A DNA stretch of 64,000 bases, from positions 47,430 through 111,429 of the forward strand of contig NZ_BMRC01000030.1 in the NCBI RefSeq assembly GCF_014648435.1, in the 5' to 3' direction. Positions within the stretch are counted from its first letter, which is position 1; the number at the start of each line of letters is the position of its first letter. The notes beneath the pieces were generated by a model, which searched no databases, was not told the DNA's origin, and worked only from the letters and a program-made list of their open reading frames with translations. The translations under genes and the position numbers were made by a program. Shown here one piece after another: positions 17,484 to 26,315 of this stretch. This stretch comes from Nonomuraea spiralis. GTDB taxonomy: Bacteria > Actinomycetota > Actinomycetes > Streptosporangiales > Streptosporangiaceae.

Positions 17484-17513
17484 GCCGAGGTTGGCCTTCT
17501 GGCCAACCTCGGC
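17484..17513 (+). terminator. Strong orphan hairpin
   Basis: A perfect 13-bp stem GCCGAGGTTGGCC (17484-17496) / GGCCAACCTCGGC (17501-17513) with a TTCT loop, followed on the plus strand by CTTT. It looks like an intrinsic terminator, but no intact plus-strand gene precedes it. It sits 138 bases upstream of the minus-strand hydrolase start, so it could also be bidirectional or an attenuator. Confidence 0.6.
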
Positions 17514-17649
17514 CTTTGACTACGCAATCGGCGCGCCACGCCTGCTCGGCTCACCGGCATCGCCGACGGCATCCGATGGGCACGCGACGACTTCCACAAC
17601 CCGCTGATCGCCCTGGGGCTCACGAGGTGAGAACTCCTTCAGCCCTGGG

Positions 17650-17990
17650 GTGATCTCGGGGTCGTCGCCGCAGACCTCGCGGGTGCGGGTGTGGCCAGCC
17701 ATCGCGGCCCCGCCTGCCACGGGCACGGCATTCATCGCCGTCGGCGCGCGGGCAGGCGTGACGCGGGGAGCGCCGTACCGGCACTTCATGGGCAAGGACA
17801 GCCTGCTGGATGCCGTCGCGACCGAGAGCTGGGAACGCCGGGACCAGCCGTATGGGTACCAGTTGTTGTTCAAGCGGCTCGGGCACGGTCCGGGAGAGCG
17901 CGGCGAAGGGCTCGACCGCGTCATGCGCCGGCTCTGCGGACCGGAGGGCGACGTTCCCGCAGCGCCGCGCCCAGCGCGCTGCCGCCGATC
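17650..17990 (+). pseudogene. TetR-family regulator remnant
   Basis: The frame through 17710-17850 encodes AFIAVGARAGVTRGAPYRHF then MGKDSLLDAVATESWE, the second half of a TetR helix-turn-helix and its linker. No proper N-terminal helix 1 or ligand-binding domain follows; the rest of the frame (YGYQLLFKRLGHGPGERGEG) decays into low-complexity sequence. Immediately upstream (about 17540-17628) another short frame, LTGIADGIRWARDDFHNPLI, is also an unplaced protein scrap. Confidence 0.6.
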
Positions 17991-18011
17991 CAGTGGTGTG
18001 ATGGCGGCCGG

Positions 18012-19190
18012 TCAAGGCGAGGCCAGCGCCTCTGTCGGGGCCAGATGGCCGGCACGGATGGCGGGGTAGAGCCCAGCCAGGCCGCCGACCAGCAGGGTGG
18101 CGACCAGACCGCCTACCAGTGCCCAGATGGGGATCACCATCGGGAGGGCCTGAACGGTCGCGTACACACCGGTCACCGCGGTGCCCAGGAACAGGCCGCC
18201 GAGACCGCCGAGACCGGACAGCAGCAGCGCCTCGGCCAGGAACTGGAGGAGGATCTGCCCCTGCGTGGCGCCCAGTGACCGCCGCAGCCCGATCTCGGCC
18301 TTGCGTTCCAGGACCGAGATGACCATGGTGTTGGCCACGCCCACACCCCCGACGACCAGGGCGACCGCGCCGAGGCCGAGCAGCAGGCCGGTCAGGGCCC
18401 GGTCTGTCGCCTGGCGGGCGGCGAGCGCGTCGGACGGCCTGGACGCGTTCACCTCGCCGGGCACCTGAGGTTTGGCGGTGGCGGCCAGCACGGCGCGCAC
18501 CGCTTCCACGGCCGAGTCCTCGGTGCGGGTGTAGATCGTGGTCGGATGCCCGTCGAACGACAGGTACCGTGCGGCAGCGGGCCAGCCGATCAGCGCGGAG
18601 GAGTCCAACTCCGGCGCGAGCGGTGCCGCGTCCAGCATCCCGATGACGGTGAACCAGTGTCCACTCAGGTACACCTGCCGTCCCAGTGTCGTGACGCCCA
18701 GCCGTTCGGCCGCCGTCGAGCCCAGCACGACGGCCGGGTACCTCGCCGTCGCGCCGTTGAGCCAGGTGCCTCGCGCCACAGCCGCCCCGACGAGATCGGG
18801 GACGGTCAGCTCTGTGGCGACGACGGCGATGCCGCCGCTCTCGGCCGCGGGGATCCGATCGTTGCGGTACACGTGCGCGTCGGGCAGCAGCGCGGTAGCG
18901 GCGGCACCCGTCACCGGGCGGATCCTGCGGATCATGGCCGCCGCCTCCCGCGGCAGCTGCGCCTGCTTGCCGAACACGGTCTGACCCGGCGCGACTGTGA
19001 GCAGGTTGGTGCCGAGCCTGGCCAGGGTCCGGTCCAGCTCGGCTCGGCTGGAGGCGGAGATCCCGACGACCGACACCATCGCGGCGATCCCGATGGCGAC
19101 GCCGAGGGCCGACAGGAGGGCTCGCAGCGGCCGGGTGCGCAGCCCGGCCCCGCCCACCCTGATCACGTCCCTGGCCGACAGCGTCGTCAT
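18012..19190 (-). CDS. MacB-like ABC transporter permease
   Basis: 392 residues. An N-terminal TM (about 20-42, LRALLSALGVAIGIAAMVSV), a large MacB-type extracytoplasmic domain (about 45-260), and three C-terminal TM helices (from about 270: LLGLGAVALVVGGVGVANTM, then the FtsX region LERKAEIGLRRSLGATQGQI, ending in TEALASP). Together with the ATPase, adaptor and lipoprotein genes it forms a tripartite-style efflux system. The start overlaps the ATPase stop by four bases (ATGA). Confidence 0.9.
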   Translation of the reverse strand: MTTLSARDVIRVGGAGLRTRPLRALLSALGVAIGIAAMVSVVGISASSRAELDRTLARLGTNLLTVAPGQTVFGKQAQLPREAAAMIRRIRPVTGAAATALLPDAHVYRNDRIPAAESGGIAVVATELTVPDLVGAAVARGTWLNGATARYPAVVLGSTAAERLGVTTLGRQVYLSGHWFTVIGMLDAAPLAPELDSSALIGWPAAARYLSFDGHPTTIYTRTEDSAVEAVRAVLAATAKPQVPGEVNASRPSDALAARQATDRALTGLLLGLGAVALVVGGVGVANTMVISVLERKAEIGLRRSLGATQGQILLQFLAEALLLSGLGGLGGLFLGTAVTGVYATVQALPMVIPIWALVGGLVATLLVGGLAGLYPAIRAGHLAPTEALASP

Positions 19191-19843
19191 GGCAGCACCC
19201 GCCCGTCCCGCATGCGCACCTGCCTGGGCAGGGCGTGCGCGATCTCCAAGTCGTGTGTGATCACCACGATCGTGGTCCCTGACGCGTTCAGCTCTCGTAG
19301 CAGCACGAGCACGCCCGCGCCTGCCACCGAGTCGAGGTTGCCCGTCGGCTCGTCGGCCAGCAGCAAGACAGGCCTGCGCACGGCCGCCCGTGCGATGGCC
19401 ACGCGCTGCCGCTCGCCGCCGGACAGTTCGTGCGGCCGGTGCCGTACGCGATGGCCGAGCCCCACCTGGTCGAGCGCCTCCAGCGCCCGGGCGCGCCGCT
19501 GCCCGAGCGGCACCCCTGCGTACAGCAGTCCGTCGGCCACGTTGTCCAGCGCCGACGCGCCTGTGGTCAGGTGGAACTGCTGGAACACGAACCCGATCCT
19601 GGTGGCCCGCAGCTCCGACAGGGCGTGGTCCGGCAGCGTGCCCACGTCCTGGCCGTCGAGGTGCACCCGGCCACTGGTGGGCCGGTCCAAGGTGCCGAGG
19701 ATGTGCAACATGGTGGACTTTCCCGACCCGGACGGCCCGACGATGGCCAGCAGCTCGCCCTTCTCGACCTCCAGCGAGACGTCATCCAGCGCGATGACAC
19801 CACCGGGGTAGGCCTTGGTGACGCCCTCGAGCCGCGCGATCAT
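19187..19843 (-). CDS. ABC transporter ATP-binding protein (MacB/LolD type)
   Basis: 218 residues. Walker A GPSGSGKSTMLHILG, Q-loop region FVFQQFHLTTGASALDN, signature LSGGERQRVAIARAAV, Walker B VLLLADEPTGNLDS and the switch histidine in VVITHDLEIA. It drives the adjacent MacB-like permease. It overlaps the permease and adaptor genes by four bases each, showing one transcript. Confidence 0.93.
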   Translation of the reverse strand: MIARLEGVTKAYPGGVIALDDVSLEVEKGELLAIVGPSGSGKSTMLHILGTLDRPTSGRVHLDGQDVGTLPDHALSELRATRIGFVFQQFHLTTGASALDNVADGLLYAGVPLGQRRARALEALDQVGLGHRVRHRPHELSGGERQRVAIARAAVRRPVLLLADEPTGNLDSVAGAGVLVLLRELNASGTTIVVITHDLEIAHALPRQVRMRDGRVLP

Positions 19844-20871
19844 GTCGGCATCCCCACCTTCAGGCCGGCGGTTAGTCCCTGTCCCGACACCTCGACACGC
19901 CCGCCGGCGAAGAGCCCCGTCCGGACCGGAACGATCCGGCCGTCGGCGAGTTCGACGCCGTACCCGCCCTCGGACAGCGCCAGGAGCGCCGCGACCGGCA
20001 CCGTGAGAACGTCTTTGCGCACCTCGGAGACGAGCGTCACATCGACCGCCGCCCGATCGAAGCCCACGGCTCCGATCGCCACGGTCAGCTCGACCTTCGT
20101 GGTCGTGCCTCCCTGATCGGAATTGACCACGAACTGCGCCGTGGCGACCTTTCCCTGAACCTGTTCGCCGGCCGGTGTCTTGACCGTCGCCGTCGCGCCG
20201 ATCCTGGCCAGCCGATACTCCGTCTCATCCAGCCGTACGGTGACCAAATGCGCGCTCCCGGTAACGGTGAGGAGTGGAGAGCCCGGACGGACAAGCGTCC
20301 CAGGCCCTGCCGTCTGGTCGTTGACGCGGACGGCGCCCGGCTGGAAGACAACCCGGCCGAACTCGACCACGCCTGTCTGCTTGACACCGAGGTCCTTCTG
20401 CCACCTGCGTACGGCCCGCGTGCTCTCCCTGCTGAACACGTCGTCGACGGTGAAACCGCGATAGCCGAGTTCACGCAGGTTCTCTTCCAACTGCCGGACA
20501 TCGGCCCCTCGCGCGCCGGGCCGCAGCGTTCGGTAGCCGGGCACCTTGCCGTACAAGAGCACGGTGGGGATCTGGTCGACCTTGAACAGCACGCCACCGC
20601 GCCGGACCGTCGAGCCGATGGCTGGGAGCGCGGTGACCGTGCCGGGAGTGGCCGCGGCGAGCGGGCGCTCCCGGCCGTAGCCCACGATCCCCGTAGCCGT
20701 CGTGGTGTCGGCCAGGTCCTGCTTGGTGATCTCGGCGAGAGCGGCGGGCACGGCGTCGTGGGTGACCGGTTCGTCTCCGCGCCCGCCGAACACGATTACC
20801 GCGGTGGTGGCGCAGACCGCCGCGAGGATCAGCGACCCGGCCGCGAGCCGGCCGGTCATGCCGCGCGGCAC
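19840..20871 (-). CDS. Efflux adaptor protein with peptidoglycan-binding domain
   Basis: 343 residues. An N-terminal signal anchor (residues about 9-28, AGSLILAAVCATTAVIVFGG) is followed by HlyD/MFP-like beta and lipoyl segments (VTALPAIGSTVRRGGVLFKV). A PG_binding_1 domain lies at about 115-170 (LRPGARGADVRQLEENLREL, STRAVRRWQKDLGVKQTG). C-terminal beta-barrel strands precede GLTAGLKVGMPT. Such actinobacterial adaptors link MacB-type pumps to the cell wall. It overlaps the lipoprotein gene by 16 bases and the ATPase gene by four. Confidence 0.87.
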   Translation of the reverse strand: MPRGMTGRLAAGSLILAAVCATTAVIVFGGRGDEPVTHDAVPAALAEITKQDLADTTTATGIVGYGRERPLAAATPGTVTALPAIGSTVRRGGVLFKVDQIPTVLLYGKVPGYRTLRPGARGADVRQLEENLRELGYRGFTVDDVFSRESTRAVRRWQKDLGVKQTGVVEFGRVVFQPGAVRVNDQTAGPGTLVRPGSPLLTVTGSAHLVTVRLDETEYRLARIGATATVKTPAGEQVQGKVATAQFVVNSDQGGTTTKVELTVAIGAVGFDRAAVDVTLVSEVRKDVLTVPVAALLALSEGGYGVELADGRIVPVRTGLFAGGRVEVSGQGLTAGLKVGMPT

Positions 20872-21335
20872 CTTTCCATGGCGGCCTTGAACTTCGGGTC
20901 GTCAGGGCCGGCTCCGAGGGCGCCGACGTCCAGCTTGAGCCTTCCGCTGGGGTCGGGGTCGGGGAACGTGGGGTACCCGTTCTCGCGCATGCACCTGGCC
21001 TGCTTGCGCGCGCTGTCGAGATCTTGCGGACTCGGCTTGCCTCCCCGGCCGCCGGGCAGGAGGCCACCGCATTTGGCCATCGCGGCGTCCATCTTCTTCT
21101 TCTCGGCGATGTCGCTGCTGACCTCGAAGCGGCCGTTGGTCGGGTCCTTGATGTCGACGCCCTCACCTCGCATGCACCGGGCGAAGGCCAGCTCGGCGTC
21201 GCCGGCGGCCGAAGGGCTCGCGGCCGCGCTCGCCGTGGCGCCGCTCGCGGTGGCGACCCTGGTCTCGGGTTGGGCGCCGCAGGCGGTAAGGACGAGGCCC
21301 ATGGCGAGGAGCCTGATCAGCGTCTTCGTCTTCAT
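20856..21335 (-). CDS. Putative lipoprotein with paired CMR repeats
   Basis: 159 residues. The signal peptide ends in a lipobox (LVLTACGAQ), so the mature protein is anchored at the cysteine. Two similar motifs are seen, CMRGEGVDIKDP and CMRENGYPTFPDP, each preceded by an Ala/Lys-rich helix, suggesting an internal duplication. No family function is known to me. As the first gene of the efflux operon and divergent from the two-component system, it may be a surface ligand-capture or sensing component. Confidence 0.8.
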   Translation of the reverse strand: MKTKTLIRLLAMGLVLTACGAQPETRVATASGATASAAASPSAAGDAELAFARCMRGEGVDIKDPTNGRFEVSSDIAEKKKMDAAMAKCGGLLPGGRGGKPSPQDLDSARKQARCMRENGYPTFPDPDPSGRLKLDVGALGAGPDDPKFKAAMERCRAA

Positions 21336-21424
21336 GGCCCGGAGTTCATCGCAGAGCCGATTACCGTGGCGTTAGCGCGAACGTTAACGGTGGCGATACA
21401 CCCAACCGGATAGAACTCCTGAGC

Positions 21425-22078
21425 GTGCGTGTTCTGATCGTTGAGGACGAACCGGTGCTGGCCGACGGCATCGCCGAGTGGCTGCGTCGCGACGCGCTGG
21501 CCGTTGACGTGGTCAACGACGGCGGCTCGGCGCTCGAGCGGCTCGGAGTGAACGACTACGACGTGGTCATCCTTGACCGTGATCTGCCCGCCGTCCATGG
21601 CGACGACGTGTGCCGATCGATCGTGGAATCGGCCACACGAACCCGCGTTCTCATGCTGACCGCTGCTGCGGCCGTACGGGATCGGGTGGCGGGCCTCCAA
21701 CTCGGCGCCGACGACTACCTGCCCAAGCCGTTCGCGCTGGCCGAGTTGTCGGCCAGAGTACAGGCGCTGCTGCGGCGCACCGGGCCCGCCACGCCTCCGG
21801 TCCTCAGCCGCCGTGGCATTCGGATGGATCTGGCCAGGCGGGAGGTCTACCGCGATGGGCGTTACGTCGCGCTGTCGCGCAAGGAGTTCGCCGTTCTCGC
21901 CGAGTTGCTGCGCGCCGACGGGGCGGTGGTGTCGGCCGAGGACCTGCTGGAGCGGGCCTGGGATGAACACACCGACCCGTTCACCGGCGTCGTGCGGGTG
22001 ACCATTCTGAAGCTGCGCCGCAAGCTGGAGGTCCCCGTGATCGACACCATTCCCGGCTCCGGGTACCGGATCGCATGA
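21425..22078 (+). CDS. OmpR/PhoB-family response regulator
   Basis: 217 residues. Receiver domain 1-115 with acidic pair E7-D8, phosphoacceptor D51 (VVILDRDLP) and K in LPKPFAL. The C-terminal winged helix spans about 125-217 (LSRKEFAVLAELLRADGAVV, TGVVRVTILKLRRKLEVPVI, GSGYRIA). It is divergent from the MacB-like efflux operon, separated by 89 bases, and probably controls it. It overlaps the kinase gene by four bases. Confidence 0.93.
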   Translation: MRVLIVEDEPVLADGIAEWLRRDALAVDVVNDGGSALERLGVNDYDVVILDRDLPAVHGDDVCRSIVESATRTRVLMLTAAAAVRDRVAGLQLGADDYLPKPFALAELSARVQALLRRTGPATPPVLSRRGIRMDLARREVYRDGRYVALSRKEFAVLAELLRADGAVVSAEDLLERAWDEHTDPFTGVVRVTILKLRRKLEVPVIDTIPGSGYRIA

Positions 22079-23205
22079 AGAAGCTCACGATCAGGGCCAG
22101 GCTGACCCTGGTGTACGCGGCGTTCTTCCTGGTGGGCGGAGTGGTGCTGCTCGGCGTCACGACCCTGCTGGTGTCCCAGCAGGTGCCATCGGCCATCAGC
22201 GGCAAGCACATCCTGTCGTCCACGCCATCTGAACCGCCGATGGACGAGGGACGGCAGATGTTGAGCGAACGGATCCGTACGGCGACCACCACCTCCCTGA
22301 TATCGCAGGGCGCGATGGGGTTGCTGCTGGTCGGCGCAGCCTCGGTCGGGTTCGGCTGGCTGGTGGCGGGCCACGCGCTGCAGCCCCTGCACCGCGTCAC
22401 CGAGACCGCGCGGCGGCTGGCCGGGGGCGCGGGGCGGGGACTGCACGAACGGATCGTCATGAACGGCCCGCAAGACGAGGTACGCGACCTGGCCGACGCC
22501 TTCAACCTGATGGTGGAGCAACTGGACGCGGCCTTCGACGGACAGCGCAGGCTGGTCGCCAACGCCTCTCACGAATTGCGCACCCCGCTGGCCATGAACA
22601 GGATGCTGGTGGAGCTAGCGGTCAGCAGGCAGGGTGCCTCGGAGGACTGCATCCAGCTCGGCACGTCGTTGCAGACCGTCAACGAACGGCACGAACGGCT
22701 GATCGACGGCCTGCTCACGCTGGCCGACTCCGAGCACGGCATCACCGAGCGCACCCCCGTCGACCTGGCCGACATCGCCGGCCACGTGTGCGACCAGCGC
22801 GGCGTGCCCTGCGACGGCGCGGCCGCCGCGATCACCAGAGGCGATCCGATCCTGCTCGAACGGCTGGTCCAGAACCTGATCGAGAACGCCGTCGAGCACA
22901 ACGTGCCCTCCGGGCTCGTCTGCGTGAGCACGAAGACCGTCGGCGAGGACGCGGTGCTGACCGTGGCCAACTCGGGGCCCATCGTGCCGCACTACGAGAT
23001 CGAGTCGCTGTTCCAGCCGTTCCGGCGTCTCAACCGCGAGCGTACCGGCGGTGGGAGGGGGTTCGGCCTCGGACTGTCCATCGTGCGCTCCATCGCCCGC
23101 GGTCACGGCGGCTCGGTAACGGCCGTGCCTCGCCATGGCGGCGGCCTGGTGGTAACCGTGCGGTTGCCGGGCCCGGGCACCGCCTCGCCGCGAGAGGCCG
23201 TGTGA
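22075..23205 (+). CDS. Sensor histidine kinase
   Basis: 376 residues. TM1 at about 12-33 (VYAAFFLVGGVVLLGVTTLL), a short extracytoplasmic loop of about 40 residues, TM2 at about 76-100 (TTTSLISQGAMGLLLVGAAS), then HAMP. The phosphoacceptor is H166 in NASHELRTPLAMNR. The ATPase domain has the N-box (NLIENAVEHN), the G1-like VANSGP and the G2 motif GRGFGLGLSIV. The small sensing loop is typical of kinases that sense through the membrane, for example antimicrobial stress. Partner of the upstream response regulator. Confidence 0.92.
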   Translation: MKKLTIRARLTLVYAAFFLVGGVVLLGVTTLLVSQQVPSAISGKHILSSTPSEPPMDEGRQMLSERIRTATTTSLISQGAMGLLLVGAASVGFGWLVAGHALQPLHRVTETARRLAGGAGRGLHERIVMNGPQDEVRDLADAFNLMVEQLDAAFDGQRRLVANASHELRTPLAMNRMLVELAVSRQGASEDCIQLGTSLQTVNERHERLIDGLLTLADSEHGITERTPVDLADIAGHVCDQRGVPCDGAAAAITRGDPILLERLVQNLIENAVEHNVPSGLVCVSTKTVGEDAVLTVANSGPIVPHYEIESLFQPFRRLNRERTGGGRGFGLGLSIVRSIARGHGGSVTAVPRHGGGLVVTVRLPGPGTASPREAV

Positions 23206-23453
23206 CGCACTCGGCCGGCTGAGCTACCCAAGTGCCTGACCTGCGGGAACACCGCAGATGGCGGCTGGTGGGGCCGACTTGCGCTTCCAGAGCTCTGTGC
23301 CGTGCTCGGTGTCGTCGGGCGGCGGGAAACGGCGGCGGGAAACGGCGGCGGGCGATGTCGGCGGCGATGAGGACAAGTTGCACACCGCATGGTGAACAGA
23401 CCAGAGGACCGGGCCCGTGCTGCATGCACCCCGTAGATGGCGGCATCTACCTC

Positions 23454-23747
23454 TCAACGGCCATCCACGGGACGTTCGAGTCCCGATTCGCCACCTCCCC
23501 GGCGCCGACCTCTTCGCACACCTACGAGCAAGGCTCCGGCCAACGCGGCGGCCACCCCGATGGCCAGCCAGCCGGGTGATCCGCCGGTGATGGGCCGGCA
23601 GTCGGCGACGCACAAGATGGGATCGATTCGTACCACGTCGGCACCCTGGAGGATCCACAGCAGACCCAACAGGATGAGGAGTGTCCCGCCGGCGTTCCTG
23701 GCGCCCCTGCGCCACCTCACTGGACGTGCGGGGGAGGGGCGGGGCAT
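23454..23747 (-). CDS. Small two-TM membrane protein
   Basis: 97 residues with ATG at 23747 and a good ribosome site (GAAGGAGACGAG just upstream on the minus strand). Two hydrophobic segments (TLLILLGLLWILQGADVV and PGWLAIGVAAALAGALLVGV) flank a short loop with two cysteines (CVADC). Small membrane proteins of this plan recur in actinobacteria beside MarR/TetR regulators; function unknown. It is divergent from the MarR gene, 59 bases away. Confidence 0.72.
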   Translation of the reverse strand: MPRPSPARPVRWRRGARNAGGTLLILLGLLWILQGADVVRIDPILCVADCRPITGGSPGWLAIGVAAALAGALLVGVRRGRRRGGGESGLERPVDGR

Positions 23748-23786
23748 CTCGTCTCCTTCGGCTATGCTGAAACTCTTCAGGAAGCT

Positions 23787-23808
23787 TTATAAGGTTAGGT
23801 TATAAGGT
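23787..23808 (+). promoter_or_regulatory. TTATAAGGT direct repeats, likely MarR operator
   Basis: TTATAAGGT occurs at 23787-23795 and again at 23800-23808, overlapping the GTG start of the MarR gene. AT-rich repeats stand out in this GC-rich DNA and lie in the divergent gap, as expected for an autoregulatory operator. Confidence 0.45.
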
Positions 23809-24280
23809 GGCCGAACAATCTACAACCGATGAGCCGCTCCTGTTGCAGCTCATCGGGCAGACGTTCAACCTGATCCTCGACGGGCTGCTCCGCCACCTGG
23901 TCGAGAACGGGTGCAAGGATCTACGTCCCACTCACTACCTGAACGTGTTCCGGCTGATGGACTGCGGCGGCACCCGGCCCACCACACTGGCCCGCAGAGC
24001 CGGGATGACCCCGCAAGCGATGAGCGAACTCGTGGGTCACCTGGAACAACACGGCTACGTGCGACGCGTTCCCGATCCGGCCGATGGCCGAGGCAGGGTT
24101 GTCATCTTCGCCGACCGGGGCACCCGGGCCGCCGAGATCAGCGCCGCCTACTTCGCCGGGCTGGAGGCCCGCTGGGCCGGCATCGTCGGGGCCGACGGTA
24201 TCCAGGGCATCAAGTCCACCCTCACGCAGATCCTCGCCGACCTGTCGGCCGACAACACCGCAGCAGAGGGCAGTGTCTGA
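23807..24280 (+). CDS. MarR-family transcriptional regulator
   Basis: 157 residues from the GTG at 23807. The winged helix is recognisable: FRLMDCGGTRPTTLARRAGM, TPQAMSELVGHLEQHGYVRR, and the wing VPDPADGRGRVVIFADRG. Helical dimerisation segments flank it. It probably represses itself and the divergent small membrane protein. Because the start codon lies within the AT-rich repeat, the transcript may be nearly leaderless. Confidence 0.85.
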   Translation: MAEQSTTDEPLLLQLIGQTFNLILDGLLRHLVENGCKDLRPTHYLNVFRLMDCGGTRPTTLARRAGMTPQAMSELVGHLEQHGYVRRVPDPADGRGRVVIFADRGTRAAEISAAYFAGLEARWAGIVGADGIQGIKSTLTQILADLSADNTAAEGSV

Positions 24281-24451
24281 GCAATTACGCCGGGACGATC
24301 CGCGTACCCGCTTCGCCTGAGATCAGCGGAGCGGACGTCCGCGCGGCGATCTGTCCGATCCAGAGTCGGCGGGTAGCTGTTCGACCGCGAGGAAGATCGG
24401 GCTGAGCAGGGTAATACGCGGCCCCGTCCACGTCGCTCCTGACAGTCTCCC

Positions 24452-24475
24452 GGGCGCCTCCCACGGATGGCGCCC
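24452..24475 (-). terminator. Hairpin after the lipase gene
   Basis: GGGCGCC (24452-24458) and GGCGCCC (24469-24475) form a 7-bp stem with a 10-base loop, 24 bases past the lipase stop. A second perfect 10-bp stem with a two-base loop (24488-24509) overlaps the lipase stop codon itself. Confidence 0.45.
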
Positions 24476-24498
24476 CGTAAGCGCGGCCTGCCGGCTGT

Positions 24499-25710
24499 TC
24501 AGCCGGCAGCGGTGCCTGCCCCCTGCTGAAACCAGGCCAGCACCTTGGGCAGCGAGAGCCTGAGCGAGGTCAGGTGGTTCACGCCGCCGACATCCATGAG
24601 AGACGCATCGACGTGCCGCGCCCGTAGGTCCTTCAGGCAGCTCTCGGAGTTGGCGAGAACCACGTCGCGGTCGCCGGTGGCGGCGAAAAGCCGCACCGAC
24701 GCACCGGGCCGCAGGTCGCGGCACGTGGTGTCGTTGCGCCTGATCGCCTTCAACAGCCGGCCCGTAGGCTTGCCGAGCTTGCCGAGATAGGCCGGGGTGA
24801 GAAGCTCGTCCACCGTGGACGGCAGAGCGGCCGCGATGGTGCCCAGGTCATGGCTCCCGTCGAGCAGGTCCGTCACTTTCGCGTCGTACGGCGGGCGGAA
24901 CGCCTCGGACGGTTCGTCGTAGACGTCGTAGACGCGGTCCATCGAGGTCAGCCAGTACGCGAGATAGAACGCCGCCGATCGGCCGTCGAGCCTGCCGTCG
25001 ACCGCGGCGGGAAATTCTGCGTGCTCGATGTCGAACGGGCCGCTGATCGGCGCGATCGCCGACACGTCCAGGTCCCGGTCCTTCTGCAGGGCCGCGCCGA
25101 GGGCCATGGCGGCGTGGCCACCCTGGGAGAAGCCGGTCACCATGATCCGCTTGTCGAACGTGACCTGCTGCTGCCCGGCGAGCCTCCGGGCGGCCTTGAG
25201 GAGGTCGATGGAGGCGCCGGCCTCGGTGGCGGTATGCATGTACGGGTGCGCGCCCGGCCCTTCGCCCAGGCCGAGATAGTCGGCCGCGGCCGCGGCGAAG
25301 CCGTGCGTGGCGAAGTAGACCGGCAGATAGCGGCCTTCCCCCGTGGACGCCACCGAGGGTGCCTCCCGCCTGTCGGCCATTGTGCCGTGGCTGTAGCTGA
25401 CGACGCGAAGCTCATGGGCGGGGGTCTGGGGCAGGACGAGTGAACCGGTCGCCGTGGTGGGCCCGCCGTTCGCGTCAACGGTGCGGTAGCTGACCCGGTA
25501 GACGTCGACGCCCTTGGCGTTCTCGATCGCGGGAAAGCCCGCCTTGCCGAGGAACGCGTTGACTTCGCTGCCTGTCATGCGGCTCACCCGCTCGGCCTTC
25601 ACCAGGGCGCCTCTTGCGGGAGTCGCGGTCGCGGCGGTCGCCGTCACAGGCGCAATGGCCAGGAGCGCGGCGCAGGTGAGAGCCGCGATGCGGGGGAATT
25701 TCTTGATCAC
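24499..25710 (-). CDS. Secreted lipase, fungal LIP-like family
   Basis: 403 residues. Signal peptide of about 26 residues (AALTCAALLAIAPVTATAAT). The alpha/beta-hydrolase fold has the nucleophile in MVTGFSQGGHAAMAL, GLGEGPGAHPYMHTATEAG upstream, the acid in FAATGDRDVVLANSE and the histidine in VGGVNHLTSLRLSLP. The layout matches the secretory lipase (LIP, PF03583) family of triacylglycerol/ester hydrolases, which is common in actinomycetes. No operon partner. Confidence 0.87.
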   Translation of the reverse strand: MIKKFPRIAALTCAALLAIAPVTATAATATPARGALVKAERVSRMTGSEVNAFLGKAGFPAIENAKGVDVYRVSYRTVDANGGPTTATGSLVLPQTPAHELRVVSYSHGTMADRREAPSVASTGEGRYLPVYFATHGFAAAAADYLGLGEGPGAHPYMHTATEAGASIDLLKAARRLAGQQQVTFDKRIMVTGFSQGGHAAMALGAALQKDRDLDVSAIAPISGPFDIEHAEFPAAVDGRLDGRSAAFYLAYWLTSMDRVYDVYDEPSEAFRPPYDAKVTDLLDGSHDLGTIAAALPSTVDELLTPAYLGKLGKPTGRLLKAIRRNDTTCRDLRPGASVRLFAATGDRDVVLANSESCLKDLRARHVDASLMDVGGVNHLTSLRLSLPKVLAWFQQGAGTAAG

Positions 25711-26130
25711 GGGAGCACGCTATTCTCCTGCGCGGGCTCGCCCCAAGCAGGACGTCCCCCGCATAGTGGTAGGGCCAGCCCCACCGTGCGAGCAGAAAGG
25801 AAGGCGTAAACCGATACGTCAGGTGGAACGTGCACCACCGGCCAAGTCAGCGGATTGTCATCACTCCACTACTGACCATCTCTTCTGGATGTCGCTTCAC
25901 GGACGGCGCTCCCCAAACGGCGCACCCATCCCTGGCAGGCAAGCAGTGACCGGTAAGCCTGGCACACGGGAGCCGGAACACCGCCCGACAGGCGTTCCTG
26001 CACACCTTCGTCGCCGGGGACGTCACACTCCACGCGTATCGCATCGGACAGGCCGGCGCCGCCCGCCCCGGGCGCGGGATTCCCTGGCTGTGTGGCTGGA
26101 GGCAGGCTTCGAACAACTCACGCGACCGGG
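25711..26130. other. Stretch upstream of the lipase without a recognisable gene
   Basis: No complete gene. One plus-strand frame opened at 25950 reads NTARQAFLHTFVAGDVTLHA then YRIGQAG and runs in frame into the IS30 remnant. It resembles protein but not a family I know. The lipase promoter should lie at about 25720-25790. Confidence 0.35.
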
Positions 26131-26285
26131 CAGGAGGTGCGCGCACGACGTGCTACGTGATGCTCGTCCACCTGCCCATCGACCGGACCGCCGATCGCGT
26201 GCGTGACGCCCTGGTGGAGACCATGGCCACGCTGCCCGCCCATCTCAAGCGCTCGCTGACCTGGGACCAGGGCAGCGAGACGGGC
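26130..26285 (+). pseudogene. IS30-family transposase remnant
   Basis: The frame encodes YVMLVHLPIDRTADRVRDAL then VETMATLPAHLKRSLTWDQG, the central part of the IS30 DDE catalytic domain, including the second conserved Asp (TWDQG). Sequence on both sides is unrelated, and the last part is overlapped by the DUF4440 gene on the other strand. No terminal inverted repeats are visible. Confidence 0.75.
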
Positions 26286-26315
26286 CGTCCGAACGTCATC
26301 ACGGCACGCCGCGCC

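Noticed and set aside
23205..23495. tRNA-like motifs: TAGCTCAG on the minus strand near 23218-23225 and TTCGAGTCCC on the plus strand at 23475-23484
   Set aside because: The two are on opposite strands, do not form a cloverleaf, and the second lies in the small membrane protein gene. Treated as chance.
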